A stretch of DNA of 39,776 nucleotides from Microbulbifer sediminum (GTDB lineage Bacteria; Pseudomonadota; Gammaproteobacteria; Pseudomonadales; Cellvibrionaceae): the NCBI RefSeq assembly GCF_021729035.1, contig NZ_JAJSAP010000009.1:1-39776 (forward strand). The letters are read 5' to 3'. A program made the position numbers and the translations under genes. The notes under the pieces were generated by a model. The model searched no databases. It worked only from the letters and a program-made list of their open reading frames with translations, and had not been told where the DNA came from. Of the stretch, positions 35,827-39,776 are shown piece after piece; the first letter of the stretch is position 1; every line of letters begins with the position of its first letter.

Positions 35827-36283
35827 CGGGTTTCCTCTCCTGTTTCGCCAGCCACTTGTCCAGCTGGTCGGCGAAGGCCTTGCGGTCCTGCTGGTTCAGC
35901 GCCGGCGGGCCGCCGGTGTGCATGCCGCTGGCGCGCATGGTGTCCATAAAGTCGCGCATATTGAGGCGCGCGCGGATGTTGGCCTTCGTATGGCGCTCGC
36001 CGCGGGGGCTCAGTGCGGTGGCGTCCTTGTCGATCACCTCGGCAGCCAGCGGAATATCACTGGTGATCACCAGGTCGCCGCCGGCACAGCGCTGCACAAT
36101 CTCGTTGTCGGCCACATCGTAGCCAGCGGTCACCTGCATCGACTTGATGTAGCGCGATGGCGGCACCCGCACCGGCTGGTTCGCCAGCAGTATCATTTCC
36201 GTGCCGGTGCGCTCGGCGGCACGGAACAGGATCTCCTTGATCACCACCGGACACGCGTCCGCATCCACCCAGATTCTCGCCAT
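35816..36283 (-). CDS. yaiI: YaiI/YqxD (DUF188, UPF0178) protein
   Basis: A 155-residue protein with W-V-D-A-D-A-C-P-V (5-13), L-L-A-N-Q-P-V and [11 protein letters not shown], the family landmarks. The fold is related to PIN/NYN nucleases and the acidic residues could bind metal, but activity is not established. The ATG follows GGGGAGAGAG and shares one base with the stop of the DUF3565 gene. Confidence 0.94.
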   Translation of the reverse strand: MARIWVDADACPVVIKEILFRAAERTGTEMILLANQPVRVPPSRYIKSMQVTAGYDVADNEIVQRCAGGDLVITSDIPLAAEVIDKDATALSPRGERHTKANIRARLNMRDFMDTMRASGMHTGGPPALNQQDRKAFADQLDKWLAKQERKPDAG

Positions 36284-36504
36284 CAGTCTCTCTCCCCTTC
36301 GCGGCGGTCCGGCGGAGCGCCCTCGTCGCATTTCCTGCAATCCAGCCGATAGCCCAGCATGGACTCACGCCCCGCTGCAGTGACCACCCAGGGACGGTTC
36401 TGCCAGGGCGGGTCGTGGCGTACATGCTGATTGTGGCCGCAGCCGAGCCGCGCCACCCAGTGGTGCTCCTCGTCACGGTGGTAACCCACTATCGGTTGCT
36501 GCAT
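36283..36504 (-). CDS. DUF3565 protein, probable zinc binder
   Basis: A 73-residue protein: [19 protein letters not shown] in the middle and L-D-C-R-K-C-D near the end give three Cys and several His, suited to one zinc site. Function unknown. It leads the unit with yaiI and two GNAT genes and is divergent from rep. Confidence 0.88.
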   Translation of the reverse strand: MQQPIVGYHRDEEHHWVARLGCGHNQHVRHDPPWQNRPWVVTAAGRESMLGYRLDCRKCDEGAPPDRREGERD

Positions 36505-36677
36505 CCCCGCCCTCCTGCTTGCCGGCGGCGGCAGTTATAGCCAATCGCGGCGCGCATGTATATGAACAACGAACCACAGCCTGGTCACAGAGCCCCGGAC
36601 GACTGCCGATTCAGTACCACGCAGGGGCGATTGCGGCTGGTAGAATGCGCACCTCGACGCGGACCAGATGTTTTTCC

Positions 36678-38711
36678 ATGACCAAGCTTAACCCTCGCCA
36701 GGCAGAAGCCGTGAAATATGTGGACGGGCCCTGCCTGGTCCTGGCCGGTGCCGGCTCCGGCAAGACCAGCGTGATCACGCGCAAGATCGCCTTCCTGATC
36801 GAGGAGTGCGGCTATGCCGCGCGCAATATCGCCGCGCTGACCTTCACCAACAAGGCAGCCCGGGAAATGAAGGAGCGCGTGGGCAAGCTGGTCACCGGCC
36901 CGGACGGCAAGAAATCCCGGGCCGCCCACGGCCTGACCGTATCCACCTTCCATAACCTGGGACTGAATATCCTGCGCAAGGAGTACCGCACCGCCGGACT
37001 CAGCCCCGGCTTCTCGATCTTCGATGCCGAGGATGCCCGCGGGCTGATCAAGGAGCTGATGCTGCGCGACGGCGACCTGGACACCGACCTGCTGGACCGT
37101 GTGCAGAACCAGATCTCCAACTGGAAAAACGACATGCTCACCCCACGCCAGGCGGTGGAGCAGGCCCAGAGCCCGGGCGAGCAGGCCATCGCCGTGGCCT
37201 ATGGCCGCTACTGCGATGCCCTCAGGGCCTACAACTCGGTGGACTTCGACGACCTGATCCTGCTGCCGGTACAGCTGTTCGATTCTGACCCGGAGCTGCT
37301 GCAGCGCTGGCGGCGCAAGATCCGCTACCTGCTGGTGGACGAGTACCAGGACACCAACAATTCCCAGTACCTGCTGGTGAAGCTGCTGGTGGGCGGTCGC
37401 GGCGGCCTGACCGTGGTAGGGGACGATGACCAGTCGATCTACGCCTGGCGCGGTGCGCGGCCGGAGAACATGAGCCAGCTGAAGGTGGATTTCCCCAACC
37501 TGCGGCTGATCAAGCTGGAGCAGAATTACCGCTCCACCAGCCGTATCCTCAAGGTGGCCAACCACCTGATTGCCCACAACCCGCACGAGTTCGACAAGGC
37601 CCTGTGGTCCGACCGCGGGCTGGGCGAGGAGATCCGCGTGGTCAAGGTGGGCAATGAGAACGAGGAGGCCGAGCGGGTCGCCAATGAGATTTTCCTGCAG
37701 AAATCCCGTCGCGGCTGTGGCTTCAAGGACTTCGCGGTGCTCTACCGGGGCAATCACCAGGCGCGGCTGATCGAGATGAAGCTGCAGGAGCACCAGATCC
37801 CCTACCAGATGTCCGGCGGCACCTCGTTCTTCGCCCGCGCGGAGATCAAGGACGTGATGGCCTACCTGCGCCTGCTGGTGAACCCGGATGACGACAACGC
37901 CTTCCTGCGCATCATCAACACACCCCGGCGCCAGATCGGCACCAGCACCCTGGAGGCGCTGGGTAACTATGCCAAGGGCCGCGAGATTTCCATGCTGCGC
38001 GCCTGCACCGAGATGGGCTTTCGCGAGCACATCAACGAGCAGGGCTACGAACGGCTCAACCGCTTTGCCCTGTGGCTGGAAAAGGTGCAGCGCGACTGCC
38101 GTGAGCGCAGTGCCGACGCGGCCCTGCGCGAGATGCTCGACGATATCGACTACGCCGGCTGGCTGCGCCAGAACGCCAGCAGCGACAAAGTGGCCGAGAA
38201 ACGCATGGAAAACGTCTACTGGCTACTGGAGAGCCTCAACAAGACCATGGAAGGCACCGATGACGAGCTGGAGCAGGACGTGCGCCTGGAACAGGCCATC
38301 TCCAAGCTGATATTGCGCGACATGCTGGACCGCCAGGAAGAGGAAGAGGCCACCGACAAGGTGAGCCTGATGACCCTGCACGCAGCCAAGGGCCTGGAGT
38401 TTCCCCATGTATTCATGATCGGCATGGAGGAAAACCTGCTGCCCCACCGCAACAGCATCGAAGACGAAAATATCGAGGAGGAGCGCCGCCTCACCTACGT
38501 GGGCATCACCCGCGCCCAGCGCACCCTGACCATGACCCTGGCCGGCAAGCGCAAGATGTTCGGCGAAAACCAGGACACCACCCCCAGCCGCTTCCTCGAC
38601 GAGCTGCCGGAGGAGGACGTGGAACTGGAGGGCTTCGGCCAGGCCACCCCGGAACAGAACCAGGCCAAGGGCGAGGAGACGCTGGGGTCGCTGCTGAGCA
38701 TGTTCGATTAG
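36678..38711 (+). CDS. rep: ATP-dependent DNA helicase Rep
   Basis: SF1A 3'-5' helicase that clears proteins ahead of replication forks. From the ATG at 36678 it has 677 residues, like E. coli Rep (673), with matching N-terminus L-N-P-R-Q-A-E-A-V. Walker A is A-G-A-G-S-G-K-T (23-30), motif II D-E-Y-Q-D-T-N (221-227), motif III G-D-D-D-Q-S-I-Y-A-W-R-G-A, motif V H-A-A-K-G-L-E-F and motif VI V-G-I-T-R-A. A longer reading to 36519 would add 53 residues with no family match. TAGAAT about 30 bp ahead may be the -10 box. Confidence 0.97.
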   Translation: MTKLNPRQAEAVKYVDGPCLVLAGAGSGKTSVITRKIAFLIEECGYAARNIAALTFTNKAAREMKERVGKLVTGPDGKKSRAAHGLTVSTFHNLGLNILRKEYRTAGLSPGFSIFDAEDARGLIKELMLRDGDLDTDLLDRVQNQISNWKNDMLTPRQAVEQAQSPGEQAIAVAYGRYCDALRAYNSVDFDDLILLPVQLFDSDPELLQRWRRKIRYLLVDEYQDTNNSQYLLVKLLVGGRGGLTVVGDDDQSIYAWRGARPENMSQLKVDFPNLRLIKLEQNYRSTSRILKVANHLIAHNPHEFDKALWSDRGLGEEIRVVKVGNENEEAERVANEIFLQKSRRGCGFKDFAVLYRGNHQARLIEMKLQEHQIPYQMSGGTSFFARAEIKDVMAYLRLLVNPDDDNAFLRIINTPRRQIGTSTLEALGNYAKGREISMLRACTEMGFREHINEQGYERLNRFALWLEKVQRDCRERSADAALREMLDDIDYAGWLRQNASSDKVAEKRMENVYWLLESLNKTMEGTDDELEQDVRLEQAISKLILRDMLDRQEEEEATDKVSLMTLHAAKGLEFPHVFMIGMEENLLPHRNSIEDENIEEERRLTYVGITRAQRTLTMTLAGKRKMFGENQDTTPSRFLDELPEEDVELEGFGQATPEQNQAKGEETLGSLLSMFD

Positions 38712-38740
38712 CCCTGCCCCCCCTGCCGACACGCAGCCAC

Positions 38741-38770
38741 AAAAAAGGCCGCTCAATGAGCGGCCTTTTT
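38741..38770. terminator. Bidirectional terminator between rep and cytochrome c5
   Basis: A six, GGCCGCTC-AAT-GAGCGGCC, T five. It ends rep on the plus strand and the cytochrome gene on the minus strand. Confidence 0.9.
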
Positions 38771-38791
38771 ACATGCTAAGTGAGCAATCGC

Positions 38792-39211
38792 TTACTTGCT
38801 GTTCTCCGCCATATAGTCCACGGCGTTCTGGATCTCCTCCTCGGAGCAGTCCGCGCACAGGCCCTTGGCGGGCATGGCGTTGAAGCCGTTGATGGCGTGG
38901 GTGTACAGGGTGTCCATGCCCTTGGCAATGCGCGGGCCCCAGGCACCGGCGTCGCCAAACTTGGGCGCCCCGGCCACACCGGCCGCGTGACAGGTCTGAC
39001 AGGCACTGTTGTACACCTGCTCACCGGTGCGCGGGCCACCGCCAGCAGAGGCGCTGCCGCCCGCCGGAGCCGCTGCGGCGCACTCGTCGCCCTTCATGCA
39101 AATCTCGCCCACCGGCGCGATGCGCTCGGCAATCTGGTCGTCTACAGACTGGGCTACCGCTGCGGCAGTCCCCACGGCCAGGGCCGCTACAATACTCAAA
39201 ATCGCTTTCAT
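38792..39211 (-). CDS. Cytochrome c5
   Basis: A 139-residue periplasmic cytochrome. Signal peptide MKAILSIVAALAVGTAAAVA, then a Gly/Ala/Ser-rich linker, then one class-I heme domain: C-Q-T-C-H (Cys71, Cys74, His75), axial Met113 in N-A-M-P-A-K-G, and the C-A-D-C disulphide pair (119, 122) that marks the c5 group. A second cysteine pair (I-C-M-K-G-D-E-C, 38 and 44) in the linker is also seen in relatives. It carries electrons in the periplasm, probably to a terminal oxidase. The ATG at 39211 follows GGGGGAAC. Confidence 0.93.
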   Translation of the reverse strand: MKAILSIVAALAVGTAAAVAQSVDDQIAERIAPVGEICMKGDECAAAAPAGGSASAGGGPRTGEQVYNSACQTCHAAGVAGAPKFGDAGAWGPRIAKGMDTLYTHAINGFNAMPAKGLCADCSEEEIQNAVDYMAENSK

Positions 39212-39297
39212 TCGGTTCCCCCTCGAGGCAGCCACCGCCGTCCGGTGACTTCCGGTACTTGCTTCGGCACATTGCCGCGTATCTATACCAGCCCGGC

Positions 39298-39326
39298 ATT
39301 ATAGTCACTGCAGCCCCCGCTGCGAA
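39298..39326 (-). promoter_or_regulatory. Promoter of cytochrome c5 gene
   Basis: On the minus strand TTCGCA (39326-39321) and TATAAT (39303-39298) are 17 bp apart; the transcript starts about 80 nt ahead of the ATG. It is divergent from, and about 30 bp from, the tRNA promoter. Confidence 0.55.
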
Positions 39327-39355
39327 GGCCCGCGCCAAGGAAATCCCAAATCCGC

Positions 39356-39384
39356 TTTGCCCACCCCCGTCGCTTCTGTATAAT
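39356..39384 (+). promoter_or_regulatory. Strong stable-RNA promoter of tRNA-Arg
   Basis: TTTGCC (39356-39361; TTGCCC one base later) and a perfect TATAAT (39379-39384) are 16-17 bp apart. They are followed by CCGCGTCC, a GC-rich discriminator typical of stringently controlled tRNA and rRNA promoters. Confidence 0.75.
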
Positions 39385-39435
39385 CCGCGTCCTCGCCGGG
39401 TTGAGCCCTATCGGCCCCTGGCAAACATAGCGAAA

Positions 39436-39454
39436 CCGCCCCTGGCTCAGCTGG
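39436..39454 (+). repeat. Copy of the first 19 bases of the tRNA-Arg
   Basis: CCGCCCCTGGCTCAGCTGG matches 39613-39631 at 18 of 19 positions: acceptor strand, D stem and start of the D loop. It begins about 52 bp behind the TATAAT, where a first tRNA would start. The rest of a tRNA is missing. The bases that follow form a row of hairpins: GCAACGC-ACA-GCGTTGC (39470-39486), CCAATC-TGC-GATTGG, GCCCC-GCGA-GGGG and GGAAGCC-GAA-GGCTTCC. These lie in the 400-bp region 39212-39612, which holds no gene I can support. Confidence 0.7.
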
Positions 39455-39612
39455 GTGAGGCAAGCGAGTGCAACGCACAGCGTTGCGTGCAGCCGAACGC
39501 CGCCAATCTGCGATTGGTGGCCGGGCCCGAGCCCCGCGAGGGGAGCGTCGCAGGAAGCCGAAGGCTTCCCGGGCCAAGGCAAGCACTGTACGACTTTGAA
39601 AAACCAGTTTTC

Positions 39613-39689
39613 CCGCCCCTAGCTCAGCTGGATAGAGCGTCGCCCTCCGGAGGCGAAGGTCAGAGGTTCGAATCCTCTGGGGCGGGCCA
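39613..39689 (+). tRNA. tRNA-Arg (anticodon CCG)
   Basis: A 77-nt cloverleaf with CCA encoded. Acceptor CCGCCCC/GGGGCGG, U8-A9, D arm GCTC...GAGC, anticodon stem TCGCC/GGCGA with loop CTCCGGA (anticodon CCG, reads CGG), T arm AGAGG-TTCGAAT-CCTCT, discriminator G73. It resembles E. coli tRNA-Arg(CCG) closely. Confidence 0.97.
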
Positions 39690-39736
39690 TTAAATACCAA
39701 AAAGGCCACCCAACGGGTGGCCTTTTTGGTATTTAA
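39690..39736 (+). terminator. Terminator of tRNA-Arg with a 22-bp perfect stem
   Basis: Bases 39690-39711 are the exact reverse complement of 39715-39736, with a three-base AAC loop. The core AAAAAGGCCACCC-AAC-GGGTGGCC followed by TTTTT is a standard intrinsic terminator; the A/T-rich outer half extends the symmetry and makes it work in both directions. It starts at the base after CCA. Confidence 0.93.
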
Positions 39737-39776
39737 CCGCCGCCGAGGTTTCCGTTAGGCCTCGTTCGAGCCGGAG

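Noticed and set aside
36585..38030. A 481-codon open frame on the minus strand opposite rep
   Set aside because: Complement of the helicase gene with typical shadow composition; rep motifs on the plus strand are complete.
39305..39709. Minus-strand open frame running through the tRNA-Arg
   Set aside because: It lies over a tRNA and its promoter; frames of this kind over tRNA genes are a common annotation artefact.
39754..39760. GTTAGGC at the right end, like an attC R' box
   Set aside because: A lone seven-base match without paired arms or a cassette ORF, in GC-rich core DNA.

Overview
The window looks like a chromosomal segment of a marine gammaproteobacterium. The proteins and gene order resemble the Pseudomonas/Cellvibrionales side of the class, and my best guess is Microbulbifer or a close relative; this is inferred from protein likeness and synteny, with no database search. 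From about 2.5 kb to the end the DNA is GC-rich and densely packed with housekeeping genes. The first 2 kb is visibly more AT-rich and organised quite differently.

Positions 1-2000 are the end of an integron gene-cassette array read on the minus strand. Four attC sites (67-140, 735-821, 1101-1212, 1567-1644) alternate with single small ORFs of unknown function, and a fifth ORF is cut by the left edge. Each site has complementary R''/R' boxes (RYYYAAC...GTTRRRY type), complementary inner arms and exactly one extra unpaired base in the left arm. The array ends at a lone R'-type box (1994-2000). No integrase gene lies between it and ubiD, so within the window this is an integrase-less cassette cluster (CALIN) or the array has lost its intI side.

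Positions 2.1-13.3 kb, all minus strand: a small hypothetical gene, ubiD, an RRM RNA-binding protein, rho with a long leader, trxA, hemW-rdgB, metX-metW with a DUF4426 gene, and a dynamin-like GTPase. Positions 13.5-18.1 kb: the conserved yggS-proC-yggT group on minus, divergent from the twitching motors pilT and pilU on plus. Positions 18.2-21.6 kb: the algZ-algR two-component pair, convergent with pilU and divergent from argH. Positions 21.7-26.3 kb: cyaY, divergent from lptM-lysA-dapF-DUF484-xerC.

Positions 26.3-34.7 kb: a secreted DUF3604 PHP-type protein, a short SutA-like RNA-polymerase-binding protein, and a nitrogen cluster transcribed as porin-glnK-amt-glnK. A sigma-54-type element (32017-32032) precedes the porin gene, so outer-membrane entry, ammonium transport and two PII regulators may share nitrogen control. 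On the other strand lie ubiK, comM and an isoprenylcysteine-methyltransferase-like gene. Positions 34.7-36.5 kb: four minus-strand genes with overlapping ends (DUF3565, YaiI, two GNAT acetyltransferases). Positions 36.7-39.8 kb: rep helicase, convergent with a cytochrome c5 gene, then a tRNA-Arg(CCG) with a strong stable-RNA promoter. That tRNA is preceded 177 bp upstream by a copy of its own first 19 bases, and followed by a 22-bp perfect-stem terminator.
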